Shown here: one piece after another, positions 32,757 through 41,742 of the stretch
How the letters are laid out: every line of letters starts with the position of its first letter
Numbering within the stretch: the stretch's first letter is position 1
Assembly: GCF_033025475.1 (NCBI RefSeq)
Contig: NZ_CP130322.1
Location: 496,001 to 560,000, forward strand
Length of the DNA: 64,000 nt
Source of the DNA: Sphingomonas sp. C3-2
GTDB taxonomy: Bacteria; Pseudomonadota; Alphaproteobacteria; Sphingomonadales; Sphingomonadaceae
Direction of reading: 5' to 3'
Notes under the pieces: generated by a model
The model's input: the letters and a program-made list of their open reading frames with translations, nothing else
What the model was told of the DNA's origin: nothing
Databases searched by the model: none
Program-made: the position numbers and the translations under genes

Positions 32757-33902
32757 ATGACGACAAGCTTCGACACCCTTGCCGCCGATCAGGCCAGTGC
32801 GCTTTCACCCACCTCCCGTCGCTGGGGGGATCGCTCGCGCGAAGAGGACGGGCGCGGCGTTTCCTTCGTCAACCGTCTGTTCGGCAAGCGGAGCGCCGAT
32901 AGTGCGCCGCCCCCTGCCGACGCGGACACCGAGTTCGACCAGATCGGCGCGTTCCTGCGCGCCAACCAGCTTTCGCCGACGCCGGACAATTACAACATCG
33001 CCTGGGAATATATGACTGCGCCGCATGGTCCGTTGGGCCGGGCCGTCAGCGCGATCATCGAGCGCGAAGGCCGGCTGGATGCATCGGCCGCGACGGCGCT
33101 TCTGACCCAGTACCGCGCACAGGATTCGGCCGAGGATCTCGCCGAAATGCTGACCAGGGCGCAAGGTTTTCTGTCCGACGGCACCGATCTGATCGAACGC
33201 GCCCGCGTCGATGCCAAGGCCTATGGCTCTGCCCTGTCCAACGAGATGGCGGAAATCGACCGCACCGGGCAAACGGCGAGCACGATCTCGGCACTCGCCA
33301 GCCTGACATCAACGATGATTCAGAAGGCCGCCGATGCCGAAAGGCAATTGCGCGATGCGTCGCAACAGATGGCCGACATGCAGTCCCGCCTCTCCCATGC
33401 GGAAAAGCTGGCGGAAAGCGACGCGCTGACCGGCCTTGCCAATCGCCGGGCGTTTGAACGGCTGCTGCGCACCGCCATCACCGAGAGCGAGCATGACCGG
33501 ACGCCCCTCTCCGTCGCATTTTGCGACATCGATCATTTCAAGCGGGTCAACGACACGCATGGTCATGCGACGGGCGACCGCGTCTTGAAATTCGTCGCCG
33601 GATTGCTCAGCCGGATCTCGAACGGCAATTGCCATGTCGCCCGCCACGGCGGCGAGGAATTCGTCATTCTGCTGAAAGGCAGGAACGCGCGGGAAGCCCA
33701 GCGCATTGTCGACAAGGCGCGCGTCGACCTGACCGAACACCACCTCACCTCACGCGAAACGCGCCAGCAGATCGGGCAGATCAGCTTTTCCGCGGGAATT
33801 GCCGACCTGCAACGCGGCGAGGAACCCAGCGGACTGTTGCACCGGGCCGACCGCGCGCTCTACCGCGCCAAGCAGGATGGCCGAAACCGGGTCTATTTCT
33901 AG
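32757..33902 (+). CDS. Diguanylate cyclase (GGDEF domain)
   Basis: Makes the second messenger cyclic di-GMP. From the ATG at 32757 (an ATG at 32709 would add 16 residues) it has 381 residues. The N-terminal two thirds are helical without membrane segments; the GGDEF domain starts near residue 205 ([19 protein letters not shown]), contains [15 protein letters not shown], and has an active GGEEF site ([12 protein letters not shown]). The RxxD inhibitory site before it is missing, so product inhibition may be absent. It stands alone, 110 bases after the permease gene. Confidence 0.9.
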   Translation: MTTSFDTLAADQASALSPTSRRWGDRSREEDGRGVSFVNRLFGKRSADSAPPPADADTEFDQIGAFLRANQLSPTPDNYNIAWEYMTAPHGPLGRAVSAIIEREGRLDASAATALLTQYRAQDSAEDLAEMLTRAQGFLSDGTDLIERARVDAKAYGSALSNEMAEIDRTGQTASTISALASLTSTMIQKAADAERQLRDASQQMADMQSRLSHAEKLAESDALTGLANRRAFERLLRTAITESEHDRTPLSVAFCDIDHFKRVNDTHGHATGDRVLKFVAGLLSRISNGNCHVARHGGEEFVILLKGRNAREAQRIVDKARVDLTEHHLTSRETRQQIGQISFSAGIADLQRGEEPSGLLHRADRALYRAKQDGRNRVYF

Positions 33903-34057
33903 TCCGCAGCTTGCACAGCGAGACGATTTCGCGTAACGCGCGGGCCAATCGGGCGCAGGCGGCAGCTTTGTGCTCCGGTTGCGTATTACGAAAGAAAGCC
34001 GGAGGGGCGTCCGCATGGGGCGGCGTCAGCGATCGGCCAAGACAAGGAAGTGCCTGC

Positions 34058-34462
34058 ATGGCTCTCTACGAGCACGTGTTCCTGGCGCGTCAGGACCTGG
34101 CTCAGGCCCAGGTTGATGCGCTGGCAGAAACCGCCACCAAGATCGTCGAAGACAATAACGGCAAGGTCGTGAAGACCGAGACCTGGGGTCTGCGTTCGCT
34201 CGCGTACAAGATCGCGAAGAACCGCAAGGCGCACTATGTCATGCTCGAAATCGACGCGCCCGCAGGCGTGGTCGCCGAACTCGAGCGCCAGACGGCGATC
34301 AACGAAGACGTCATTCGCTATATGACCATCAAGGTCGACGCCCATGAACAGGGCCCCTCGGTCATGATGCGCAAGAACGAACGCGACGGCCGCCGTGGTG
34401 GCCGCGGCGATCGCGAAAATCGCGAAGAACGCCCCCGTCGTGAAGCTGCTGACAGCGAATAA
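34058..34462 (+). CDS. rpsF: 30S ribosomal protein S6
   Basis: Small-subunit protein that pairs with S18 at the platform. The 134-residue protein begins [20 protein letters not shown] and has the family strand [20 protein letters not shown]; the C-terminal extension is rich in R, G, D and E ([19 protein letters not shown]), common in alphaproteobacteria. The ATG at 34058 follows AAGGAAG. It heads the rpsF-rpsR-rplI operon. A small hairpin (CTCCGG 33973-33978 with CCGGAG 33999-34004) lies in the leader. Confidence 0.97.
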   Translation: MALYEHVFLARQDLAQAQVDALAETATKIVEDNNGKVVKTETWGLRSLAYKIAKNRKAHYVMLEIDAPAGVVAELERQTAINEDVIRYMTIKVDAHEQGPSVMMRKNERDGRRGGRGDRENREERPRREAADSE

Positions 34463-34475
34463 GGAGCTCTAAACC

Positions 34476-34700
34476 ATGGCACGCCCATTTTTCCGCCGCC
34501 GCAAGAGCTGCCCCTTCGCCGCCAAGGATGCGCCGAAGATCGATTACAAGGACGTTCGTCTGCTTCAGGGTTTCGTCTCTGAACGCGGCAAGATCGTTCC
34601 CAGCCGCATCACCGCGGTTTCGGCAAAGAAGCAGCGCGAACTCGCCAAGGCGATCAAGCGCGCCCGTCATATCGGGCTCCTCCCCTATATCGTGAAGTAA
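34476..34700 (+). CDS. rpsR: 30S ribosomal protein S18
   Basis: A 74-residue basic protein, partner of S6 in the 30S platform. The core [19 protein letters not shown] and the terminal [11 protein letters not shown] are diagnostic. The ATG at 34476 follows AAGGAGC and lies 13 bases after rpsF; rplI starts 12 bases later, with the same type of ribosome site. Confidence 0.98.
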   Translation: MARPFFRRRKSCPFAAKDAPKIDYKDVRLLQGFVSERGKIVPSRITAVSAKKQRELAKAIKRARHIGLLPYIVK

Positions 34701-34712
34701 GGAGCTGATCCG

Positions 34713-35312
34713 ATGGATGTGATTTTGCTCGAACGCGTTGAAAAGCTCGGCCACATCGGTGACGTCGTCACCGTCAAGGACGGCTTTGCACGCAACTATC
34801 TCCTGCCCCGCAAGAAGGCGCTCCGCGCCAACGCGGCGAACAAGAAGATCTTCGACGCCAACCGCGCACAGATCGAAGCCGACAACGCAGCCCGTCGTAC
34901 GGACGCTGAAGCGGCATCGAAGGACGTGGACGGCAAGACCGTGACCCTGATCCGTCAGGCATCGAACACCGGCCAGCTTTATGGTTCGGTTTCGGTCCGC
35001 GACATCGTCGACGCACTTGAAGCGGACGGCGCCAAGGTCTCGAAGCAGATGGTTGTCCTCGAACGCCCGATCAAGGCGATCGGCGTCGAAACCGTCCGCA
35101 TCGCGCTGCACCCCGAAGTCTCGGTTTCGGTCAAGGTGAACGTCGCACGTTCGCCTGAAGAAGCCGAACTGCAGGCACAGGGCGTCGACGTGATGGCTGC
35201 AATGTTCGAAAAGGACGAAGCAGGCTTCACCGAGGAATATGATCCCAATGCAGAACCCGGCGACATCGCCGCGGCGACCGCAGAGGAAACGGAAGAGCAG
35301 GCCGAAGCCTGA
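34713..35312 (+). CDS. rplI: 50S ribosomal protein L9
   Basis: Large-subunit protein near the L1 stalk base. The 199-residue protein has the N-terminal rRNA-binding domain (MDVILLERVEKLGHIGDVVT; GFARNYLLPRKKALRA), the long central helix, and the C-terminal domain; an acidic alanine/glutamate tail of about 40 residues (EEAELQAQGVDVMAAMFE and beyond) makes it longer than the E. coli protein, a known alphaproteobacterial variation. It ends the operon just before a strong terminator. Confidence 0.97.
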   Translation: MDVILLERVEKLGHIGDVVTVKDGFARNYLLPRKKALRANAANKKIFDANRAQIEADNAARRTDAEAASKDVDGKTVTLIRQASNTGQLYGSVSVRDIVDALEADGAKVSKQMVVLERPIKAIGVETVRIALHPEVSVSVKVNVARSPEEAELQAQGVDVMAAMFEKDEAGFTEEYDPNAEPGDIAAATAEETEEQAEA

Positions 35313-35330
35313 TCCTTCCGAGCGATCAAA

Positions 35331-35368
35331 AAAAGGTCGTCCGAACCACGGTTCGGGCGACCTTTTTT
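35331..35368. terminator. Bidirectional terminator between rplI and folE
   Basis: AAAGGTCGTCCGAAC at 35332-35347 pairs with GTTCGGGCGACCTTT at 35351-35366 with one wobble, loop of three, then a run of six T on the plus strand and six A on the other side. It ends the ribosomal operon and can also stop the convergent folE transcript. Confidence 0.92.
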
Positions 35369-35434
35369 ATTGTGCGATTGAAACGCTGAAGCGCGTGCCG
35401 GGATGGCCGCGCTCAGGCGGCCATCCGTATTCGA

Positions 35435-36052
35435 TCAATAGCCCATCAGGCTCAGAACTTCCTTGCGGCTGCGGTCATCCTCGCGGAAGACGCCCATCAT
35501 CCGGCTCGTCGTCATGCCGACGCCGGGGGTACGGACACCGCGCGCAGTCATGCACGCATGGGTTGCCTCGATCACGACGGCAACGCCGTGGGGCTGGAGA
35601 TGCTCCCAGATGCAATCGGCGACTTCGGCGGTCAGGCGCTCCTGCACCTGCAAGCGGCGCGCAAAGCCATGGAGCACACGGGCCAGCTTCGAAATGCCGA
35701 CAACCCGGTCCTTGGGCAGATAGGCGATCGAGGCCTTGCCGATGATCGGCGCCATATGGTGTTCGCAGTGCGACTGGAACGGAATGTCCTTCAGCAGCAC
35801 GACCTCGTCATAGCCGCCGACTTCCTCGAACGTCCGGGAAAGATGATAGGACGGATTTTCGTCATAGCCCTGACAATATTCCTTCCATGCGCGGGCGACG
35901 CGCTTGGGCGTGTCAATCAGCCCCTCGCGTTCGGGATTGTCCCCTGCCCAGCGCAAAAGGGTGCGAATGGCCTCTTCCACATCCGCAGGCACCGCGATCT
36001 TGGCGGGCGGACTGACGAGGTCGCCATTCTCAGGTGAACCGGTGCTCTCCAT
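35435..36052 (-). CDS. folE: GTP cyclohydrolase I
   Basis: First enzyme of tetrahydrofolate synthesis, converting GTP to dihydroneopterin triphosphate. The 205-residue protein shows the zinc and active-site residues in SHCEHHMAPIIGKASIAY (Cys, His) and ATHACMTARGV (second Cys), plus GISKLARVLHGFARRLQVQE. GAGGAG lies a few bases before the ATG at 36052; longer upstream frames are ignored. It is convergent with rplI and divergent from the large TonB-receptor gene. Confidence 0.96.
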   Translation of the reverse strand: MESTGSPENGDLVSPPAKIAVPADVEEAIRTLLRWAGDNPEREGLIDTPKRVARAWKEYCQGYDENPSYHLSRTFEEVGGYDEVVLLKDIPFQSHCEHHMAPIIGKASIAYLPKDRVVGISKLARVLHGFARRLQVQERLTAEVADCIWEHLQPHGVAVVIEATHACMTARGVRTPGVGMTTSRMMGVFREDDRSRKEVLSLMGY

Positions 36053-36363
36053 GTAACTCCTCACTGTTAGTCCTTCGCCGCTACCATGTCCGGGTCGGAC
36101 CAACAAATCCATCCCGTGCCTCGGCATTGGCGTGAAATATTATTTTTGCACCGCAACAATTAAGCTGACGCTACGGCACTTGGATTTGACCAGATGTCTG
36201 GTGATGTAAAGTCTTAATAATTGTTGCATAGCCACAGCTTAGCAGAGTCAGCACGCCATTTCCGATTGTTGACGTTACCAGATGATGTGCGCAACAATCC
36301 GTTTACTGAGCCAAACAATGGCCACGCCTCAAAAGAGGCGACACAAAAAGAGGGGATGTTCTG
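36053..36363. promoter_or_regulatory. Long repeat-rich control region between folE and a TonB receptor gene
   Basis: This 311-base interval holds no credible gene. It is AT-richer than its surroundings and carries four copies of GCAACAAT or its complement: 36153-36161 (GCAACAATT), 36219-36227 (AATTGTTGC), 36264-36272 (GATTGTTGA) and 36291-36299 (GCAACAATC). They form two inverted pairs. A short perfect inverted repeat CCAGA-TG-TCTGG lies at 36190-36201. The spacing suggests binding sites for a dimeric regulator of the receptor gene; the regulator is not known. Confidence 0.55.
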
Positions 36364-39249
36364 ATGAAGAAGCGTTACCTGCTTGCCACGTCAACCCTTG
36401 CACTCGCCCTGTCGCCTCCTGCCGCTGCCCAAGATACGGGAACCAGTGATTTCGGTATCGCCGACATCGTCGTGACGGCGCAGCGTCAGTCCGAAAGACT
36501 TCAGGATGTCCCCATTTCCATCTCGGCTTTTTCAGCAGAAACGTTGGAAAAGCAACAGATAGACAACGCAACAGATCTGCAACTTACGCTTCCCAACGTC
36601 ACCTTTACCAAGACCAACTTCACGTCATCCAGCTTTACCATCCGCGGCATTGGTGATCTTTGCGTCGGCTTTTCGTGTGATCAGGCGACCGGCATCCATG
36701 TCAACGACATGCCGCTCGTATCGACCCGATTGTTCGAAACCGAATATTTCGATCTCGAACGCGTCGAGGTCCTGCGTGGCCCACAGGGAACGCTTTATGG
36801 TCGCAATGCGACCTCGGGCGTGGTCAACTTCATCACCGCGCGCCCGGACCTGACCGAGTTTCACGCCTCGGGCAGCTTCGAATATGGGAATTACGATTCC
36901 TACAAGATCAACGGGATGGTCAACATCCCGCTCGGCGAGACGCTGGGGCTGCGCGTCGCGGGCTATTATCTGAACCGGGACGGTTATACGAAGAACGAAT
37001 ATGACGGCAGCCGCATCGACGGGCGCGACCTTTACGCGCTGCGCGGTACGCTCAGGTTCGAACCGTCAGCCTCCACCACCATCGACCTGATCGGTTATTA
37101 TTTCCGCGAAAAGGACAACCGCTCGCGCATCCAGAAGCAACTTTGTCACCGCGATCCGACAGGCATTCTCGGCTGCCAGCCAGACAAGCTGGCCGATGAA
37201 TATGTGAACGCGAACGCCACGCTCGGCGTTATCCTCAGTTCGCGCGAATTCCTGTCCATCGCGGGATCGCCGGCTCTGGCCCCCTTCGGGCTCCAGAGCA
37301 TCTATGGCACCGATCTCTTTGCGGGGCAGACGCTGCCATCGGGCAACCGCAACGTTCGGCTGGATTACAACCCGACCTATTTCGCCGAGGAAATCCAGGC
37401 GATGGCCAAGATCCGGCAGGATTTGGGCGATAATTTCGCACTGACCGTGACGGGCGGCTATGCGCAAAACAAGGTGGATTCGCGAACCGACTATTATCTG
37501 GCCGCCGCCAACAACTTCACGGGCGCCGCGCTCCCAACCTTCCGCGCGGTGCTGGGCAACACGCCCGTTGGCCAAGCGCTGCTCGATTCGAACGGCAATA
37601 TCTGCGTGTCCGACACGACGGGGGCGTTCGGCGTCGGCTATGGCGGCGGCTTTATCGACAGCTGCGGCCCGGCGAGCATCGAATATGACCGCAGCGCCGC
37701 CAAGGTCCGGCAATATTCGATCGAAGGGCATATCGATTCCCGCTTCGACGGGCCGTTCAACTTCCTGCTCGGCGGTATCTACCTCGACTCAAAGACCACC
37801 AACGGCACCTATCAGGTCGCGGCGAGCGGGCTTGATTACGGCACTGCCGTTCTCGGCGGTGCGGCGTCGGGTGGCCAATATTATGTCGCCTCCCCTTATT
37901 TCGACGTCTCGGACCCGCTGTTTCGGCTCAAATCCTACGGCGTTTTCGGCGAAGTCTATTTCCAGGCCTCGGAAAAACTGAAGCTGACCGCAGGGCTGCG
38001 CTATTCGCACGACAGCAAATTCTCTCGTGCGCGTAACATCCTCTTCAACTTCCCGGTTCCGGTCGGCACCACCGACATTTTCGGCGTGCCGCGTGCGCCC
38101 GGCGCCTATGATGCCGACCCTAGCCTGCCGGGCGACCAGTTGTTCCGCGATGCCCGCGTCAAGTTCAGCGAACTCACCGGGCGTTTCGTCGTCGACCTCA
38201 AGCTTACCGACGACAACCTGCTCTACGCCTCCTATTCGCGCGGCTATAAATCGGGTGGCGTGAACCCGCCGTTCAACCCGGTCGATTTCCCGAACACACC
38301 GATCGGCTTCAAGCCCGAATTCATCAACGCCTTTGAAATCGGTACAAAGAACACGCTGATGAACGGCACGCTGCGGGCCAATTTCAGCGCCTTCTACTAT
38401 GATTACAAGGATCTGCAGCTCAGCCGCATCCTCAACAAGACATCGTTCAACGACAATACCGACGCCACCATATACGGCGTCGAGGCCGAATTGCTGATCC
38501 AGCCCGACCCGGCCTGGCTGTTCAACATCAACGCCAGCTATCTCAAGTCGAAGATCAAGAATTTCTCGACGATCGACACGCGCGATCCATCGGGCGGCCG
38601 TTCGGACACGGTGATCATCAAGAACCTGCAGGGCGCCAGCAACTGCGTCGTCATCCCCGGTGCCGGCGCCAATGGCGCCGCCGCCAACGCCTTTGTCGGT
38701 GCGGTCAACGGCGCGCTGGGACTGCAGGGGCCAGTCGCCGTTCCGGGCACCAATACGACGGGCGCCTTCTCCTTCTGCAACGTGCTGGCGGCAACGGCAG
38801 CCAATCCGTCGCCCGCGCTGCTCGCCGCCTTCGGCCTGCAAAGCGGGCCGCTGCCCTTCACCGTCACAGACGGCGTGCCTGTCGATCTGGACGGCAATGA
38901 ACTGCCACAGGCGCCGAACATCAAGGTATCGGTGGGCGGGCAATATACGCATGACCTGTCGAACGGGATGAACCTTGTCGCCCGCGGCGACATCGCCTTC
39001 ACCGGCGACTATTTCGCCCGCAGCTTCAACCGTCCGATCGACCGGATCAAATCCTATTCGGTCATCAACATGTCGCTCCAGCTCAACGGCACCGACGACA
39101 AATGGTTCGTCCGCGGCTTCGTCCAGAACCTGACCAACAACGGGGCGATTACCGGGCAATATGTGACCGACGCCTCGACCGGCCTGTTCACCAATGTCTT
39201 CACGCTGGAGCCACGCCGTTACGGCATCGCCGCCGGCTTCAAATTCTGA
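36364..39249 (+). CDS. TonB-dependent outer-membrane receptor
   Basis: A 961-residue active-transport barrel. A signal peptide ends in PAAAQD (about residue 22). The TonB box region is IADIVVTAQRQ, the plug domain runs to about 165 (LQDVPISISAFSAETLEKQ; GTLYGRNATSGVVNFIT), and the barrel ends with RRYGIAAGFKF, a terminal phenylalanine as usual. The gene belongs to the large sphingomonad receptor group whose substrates are sugars, terpenoids, aromatics or iron carriers; the substrate is not inferable. No transport partner lies next to it. AGAGGGG precedes the ATG. Confidence 0.93.
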   Translation: MKKRYLLATSTLALALSPPAAAQDTGTSDFGIADIVVTAQRQSERLQDVPISISAFSAETLEKQQIDNATDLQLTLPNVTFTKTNFTSSSFTIRGIGDLCVGFSCDQATGIHVNDMPLVSTRLFETEYFDLERVEVLRGPQGTLYGRNATSGVVNFITARPDLTEFHASGSFEYGNYDSYKINGMVNIPLGETLGLRVAGYYLNRDGYTKNEYDGSRIDGRDLYALRGTLRFEPSASTTIDLIGYYFREKDNRSRIQKQLCHRDPTGILGCQPDKLADEYVNANATLGVILSSREFLSIAGSPALAPFGLQSIYGTDLFAGQTLPSGNRNVRLDYNPTYFAEEIQAMAKIRQDLGDNFALTVTGGYAQNKVDSRTDYYLAAANNFTGAALPTFRAVLGNTPVGQALLDSNGNICVSDTTGAFGVGYGGGFIDSCGPASIEYDRSAAKVRQYSIEGHIDSRFDGPFNFLLGGIYLDSKTTNGTYQVAASGLDYGTAVLGGAASGGQYYVASPYFDVSDPLFRLKSYGVFGEVYFQASEKLKLTAGLRYSHDSKFSRARNILFNFPVPVGTTDIFGVPRAPGAYDADPSLPGDQLFRDARVKFSELTGRFVVDLKLTDDNLLYASYSRGYKSGGVNPPFNPVDFPNTPIGFKPEFINAFEIGTKNTLMNGTLRANFSAFYYDYKDLQLSRILNKTSFNDNTDATIYGVEAELLIQPDPAWLFNINASYLKSKIKNFSTIDTRDPSGGRSDTVIIKNLQGASNCVVIPGAGANGAAANAFVGAVNGALGLQGPVAVPGTNTTGAFSFCNVLAATAANPSPALLAAFGLQSGPLPFTVTDGVPVDLDGNELPQAPNIKVSVGGQYTHDLSNGMNLVARGDIAFTGDYFARSFNRPIDRIKSYSVINMSLQLNGTDDKWFVRGFVQNLTNNGAITGQYVTDASTGLFTNVFTLEPRRYGIAAGFKF

Positions 39250-39267
39250 CACCCAGGTCCGGTGCCT

Positions 39268-39301
39268 GCCCCCGTTCGCTGTCGGACGGGGGCTCTTTTT
39301 T
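39268..39301 (+). terminator. Rho-independent terminator after the TonB receptor gene
   Basis: GCCCCCGT at 39268-39275 pairs perfectly with ACGGGGGC at 39286-39293, loop of ten, followed by TCTTTTTT. It ends the receptor transcript and insulates the downstream repressor operon. Confidence 0.9.
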
Positions 39302-39327
39302 GAGCTGATAACATGGCCCTTGCGAAT

Positions 39328-39362
39328 CCATTAGATAATTCTAAATTAGAACACTCTAATGG
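39328..39362. promoter_or_regulatory. Nested palindromic operator upstream of the ArsR/BigR-like gene
   Basis: CCATTAGA (39328-39335) and TCTAATGG (39355-39362) are perfect inverted arms. Inside them, TTCTAAATTAGAA (39339-39351) is a second perfect palindrome. The element ends 13 bases before the repressor start at 39376 and resembles the AT-rich BigR-type operators. It very probably mediates autoregulation of the repressor-transporter operon. Its presence also argues against translation starting at the upstream ATG at 39313. Confidence 0.75.
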
Positions 39363-39375
39363 ATTTATTCGACCG

Positions 39376-39717
39376 ATGACTGAACTGTCCCCTGGCGTCT
39401 TTGCCGAGCAGGCGCGTGCCGCCACAGCATTGCTGCGCTCGCTCGCAAACGAGAACCGGCTTCTGATCCTCTGCCATCTCGGCAGTTCGGGTGAATTGCC
39501 CGTAAACGATCTGGTTGCCCGCGTGGGGCTTGGCCAATCGGCCCTGTCGCAGCACCTTGCCCGCCTGCGCGACGAAGGGCTGGTCGCGTCCCGCAAGGCT
39601 GGCCAGCATGTCTATTACCGGCTTTGCGATCCACGCGCAGAGGCCATCCTCGCGCTGCTGCACGACATGTTCTGCCCCGAACTGGGCGCCGCTCTCTCCT
39701 CCATTCCTGCAAAATAA
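39376..39717 (+). CDS. ArsR/BigR-like sulfur-responsive repressor
   Basis: A 113-residue winged-helix regulator. The N-terminal part reads ALLRSLANENRLLILCHL with Cys33, the recognition region is GLGQSALSQHLARLRDEGLV, and the C terminus has Cys84 and Cys100 (HDMFCPELG). Two conserved cysteines at the positions of Cys33 and Cys100 form the persulfide or disulfide switch of BigR/SqrR-type proteins. The next two genes are YeeE/YedE parts, the usual partners. The in-frame ATG at 39313 is rejected because the operator lies within that extension. Confidence 0.85.
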   Translation: MTELSPGVFAEQARAATALLRSLANENRLLILCHLGSSGELPVNDLVARVGLGQSALSQHLARLRDEGLVASRKAGQHVYYRLCDPRAEAILALLHDMFCPELGAALSSIPAK

Positions 39718-39727
39718 CGGATTTCCA

Positions 39728-40153
39728 ATGCTTCCCCTTGCCCCTCTTCAGGCGATAGCGGGCGGGCTGCTGATCGGTAGCGCCGCCGGACTGTTCCTGC
39801 TTCTCACCGGACGGATCGCCGGCATCAGCGGGCTGACCGCCAATGCGCTGGGCATCGCGCGGGCGCCAGCCGCGCGCTCCGTTGCCATCGCGTTCATCGT
39901 GGGTCTGCCGATCGGCACCGGGCTGATCGCGCTGTTCCGTGCGCCGTCGATCACCGTCACCCAGTCCGTCCCGCTGCTGATCGCAGCCGGCCTGCTCGTC
40001 GGTTTCGGCACCCGGCTTGGCAATGGGTGCACCAGCGGCCACGGCCTGTGCGGAATTGCACGCCTCTCGCCGCGATCGCTGTTCGCAACAATCACCTTCA
40101 TGATTGTCGCGATGGCCTGTGTCGCGCTTGTCCGTCCGCTGCTGGGAGCCTGA
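39728..40153 (+). CDS. YeeE/YedE family transporter, first subunit
   Basis: A 141-residue membrane protein with four hydrophobic helices and the family motif GNGCTSGHGLCGIARL, containing the two cysteines that handle thiosulfate or sulfide in YeeE-type carriers. Alone it is half of a full YeeE protein; the second half is the next gene. It begins 11 bases after the repressor. The likely job, from family knowledge, is movement of sulfur species such as sulfite, thiosulfate or sulfide; direction is unclear. Confidence 0.85.
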   Translation: MLPLAPLQAIAGGLLIGSAAGLFLLLTGRIAGISGLTANALGIARAPAARSVAIAFIVGLPIGTGLIALFRAPSITVTQSVPLLIAAGLLVGFGTRLGNGCTSGHGLCGIARLSPRSLFATITFMIVAMACVALVRPLLGA

Positions 40154-40155
40154 CC

Positions 40156-40599
40156 ATGCGCACGACACTCTATGCACTCGTCTGCGGCATCCTCTTCGGC
40201 GCGGGGCTCGCGGTTGCGGACATGATCAATCCTGCGCGCGTGCTCGGTTTTCTCGACCTGTTGGGCAACTGGGACCCGTCGCTCGCCTTCGTTATGGGCG
40301 CGGCACTCCTTCCAGCAACGCTCGCCTGGCGGGTGAGCCGGCGCATGGCAAAGCCGGTGGCCGCTGCAGCCTTCTCCGTGCCCGCCAACCGCCATATCGA
40401 CACACCCTTGCTGGCGGGCGCTGCGCTGTTCGGTGCAGGTTGGGGACTTGCCGGTTTCTGCCCCGGCCCGGCCCTTTCGGGCCTTGCACTCGGCCATTGG
40501 CAGAATGGCGTTTTCGTGGGCGCCATGCTGGCGGGTATGGCGCTGCACCGCGTGGTGATGGACCGTCCCGTCCGGAAGGTTCCCGCCCCGGCGGCCTAG
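40156..40599 (+). CDS. YeeE/YedE family transporter, second subunit (DUF6691 type)
   Basis: A 147-residue membrane protein with four helices, complementary half of the preceding gene. It has GILFGAGLAVADMINPARVLGF and GWGLAGFCPGPALSGLAL, including a conserved cysteine in the family FCPGPAL motif. It begins two bases after its partner, so the two subunits are translated together in equal amounts. The operon repressor-YeeE-YeeE is common near sulfide detoxification genes, none of which is seen here. Confidence 0.87.
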   Translation: MRTTLYALVCGILFGAGLAVADMINPARVLGFLDLLGNWDPSLAFVMGAALLPATLAWRVSRRMAKPVAAAAFSVPANRHIDTPLLAGAALFGAGWGLAGFCPGPALSGLALGHWQNGVFVGAMLAGMALHRVVMDRPVRKVPAPAA

Positions 40600-40716
40600 A
40601 CGGGCCTCATACCGATGGCCGCGATGTTACTCCTTCTGCATCGCGGTCGTCCGGTTCCCCGCCCCCTTCCCCGGGCGTAGACTATGGCCGAGCAAAATGG
40701 CCAAGGGGATAGCGGG

Positions 40717-41742
40717 ATGGACGAAACGCCCCGACGATTGCGTCGGCAAATGGCCAGCGCGCGGCCGACCGAAAAGGTCATCACGATCGTTTCGCCCTGT
40801 TATCAGGAAGAGGATAATGTCGAGCGCTGCTATCAGGCGGTGAAGCGGATTTTTGATGAGTATCTTCCCGGATATCGCCGCGAGCATGTTTTCAGCGACA
40901 ATGCCTCTACCGACAACACCGTTGCCATATTGAAGGAAATCGCGCGCAACGACCCGGCAGTGAAGGTTGTCGTCAACGCACGCAATTACGGGTTGTTTCG
41001 ATCCACCTTCAACGCGCTGCAATATGCGCGCGGCGATGCCGTGCTGCTGATGCTGCCGGTCGACCTGCAAGACCCACCCGAACTGATCCCGGAGTTCGTC
41101 AAGTTGTGGGAACAGGGCTATGAAGTCGTCGCCGGCGCCCGCGCCGAACGGCGCGAAGGCTGGGTCATGCGTGCCTGCCGGCGGACCTTCTACACGCTCG
41201 TCAATTCGCTCGCCGATTTCGACATTCCGGAAAATGTGGGCGAGTTCCAGTTGGTCGATCGCAAGGTGCTGGATGCGATGCTCGATCACCGCGATCAATA
41301 TCCCTATATCCGCGGGCTCGTCGCCTCGGTCGGCTTTCGGCGGATCATCGTTCCCTATACCTGGGTCGAACGGCGGAACGGGAAATCGAAACTGCGGCTG
41401 GGCACGCTGATCGATCAGGCGCTCAACGGCATATTCTCCTTTTCCAGCCTGCCGATGCGTGCAGCTACGCTGATCGGCTTTGCCCTCTCCGCACTGTGCC
41501 TGCTCTATGCGCTGGCGATGGTTGTCGCCTATTTCCTGATGCCCGGGGTGGCACCGCGCGGAACCACGACGCTCATCGTCTCGGTCTTCTTCCTGTCGGG
41601 CGTGCAACTGGCGTTTGTCGGCATGCTCGGCGAATATGTCGTCGCCATCCACGCCCAGGTGCGGCACGGCGCATCCGTCGTCGAACGCGAACGGGTGAAT
41701 ATCGACGAAGGGGAAAAGAACTGCACGCCGCACCTGTCCTGA
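40717..41742 (+). CDS. Family-2 glycosyltransferase (polyprenyl-phosphate type)
   Basis: A 341-residue GT2 enzyme of the dolichol-phosphate-mannose/ArnC class that transfers a sugar from a nucleotide to undecaprenyl phosphate. The GT-A domain has TIVSPCYQEEDNVERCYQ and the DXD-type VDLQDPPELIPEF, and VGEFQLVDRKVLDAM. Two C-terminal membrane helices follow (about 250-280, 285-318: LIGFALSALCLLYALAMVV; LIVSVFFLSGVQLAFVGMLG). The ATG at 40717 is preceded by AAGGGGAT; the ATG at 40684 has no ribosome site. The next gene overlaps its end. Confidence 0.9.
   Translation: MDETPRRLRRQMASARPTEKVITIVSPCYQEEDNVERCYQAVKRIFDEYLPGYRREHVFSDNASTDNTVAILKEIARNDPAVKVVVNARNYGLFRSTFNALQYARGDAVLLMLPVDLQDPPELIPEFVKLWEQGYEVVAGARAERREGWVMRACRRTFYTLVNSLADFDIPENVGEFQLVDRKVLDAMLDHRDQYPYIRGLVASVGFRRIIVPYTWVERRNGKSKLRLGTLIDQALNGIFSFSSLPMRAATLIGFALSALCLLYALAMVVAYFLMPGVAPRGTTTLIVSVFFLSGVQLAFVGMLGEYVVAIHAQVRHGASVVERERVNIDEGEKNCTPHLS

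Noticed and set aside
39313-39375. Upstream ATG of the ArsR/BigR-like gene.
   Set aside because: The extension would contain the whole palindromic operator and does not resemble the family N terminus.
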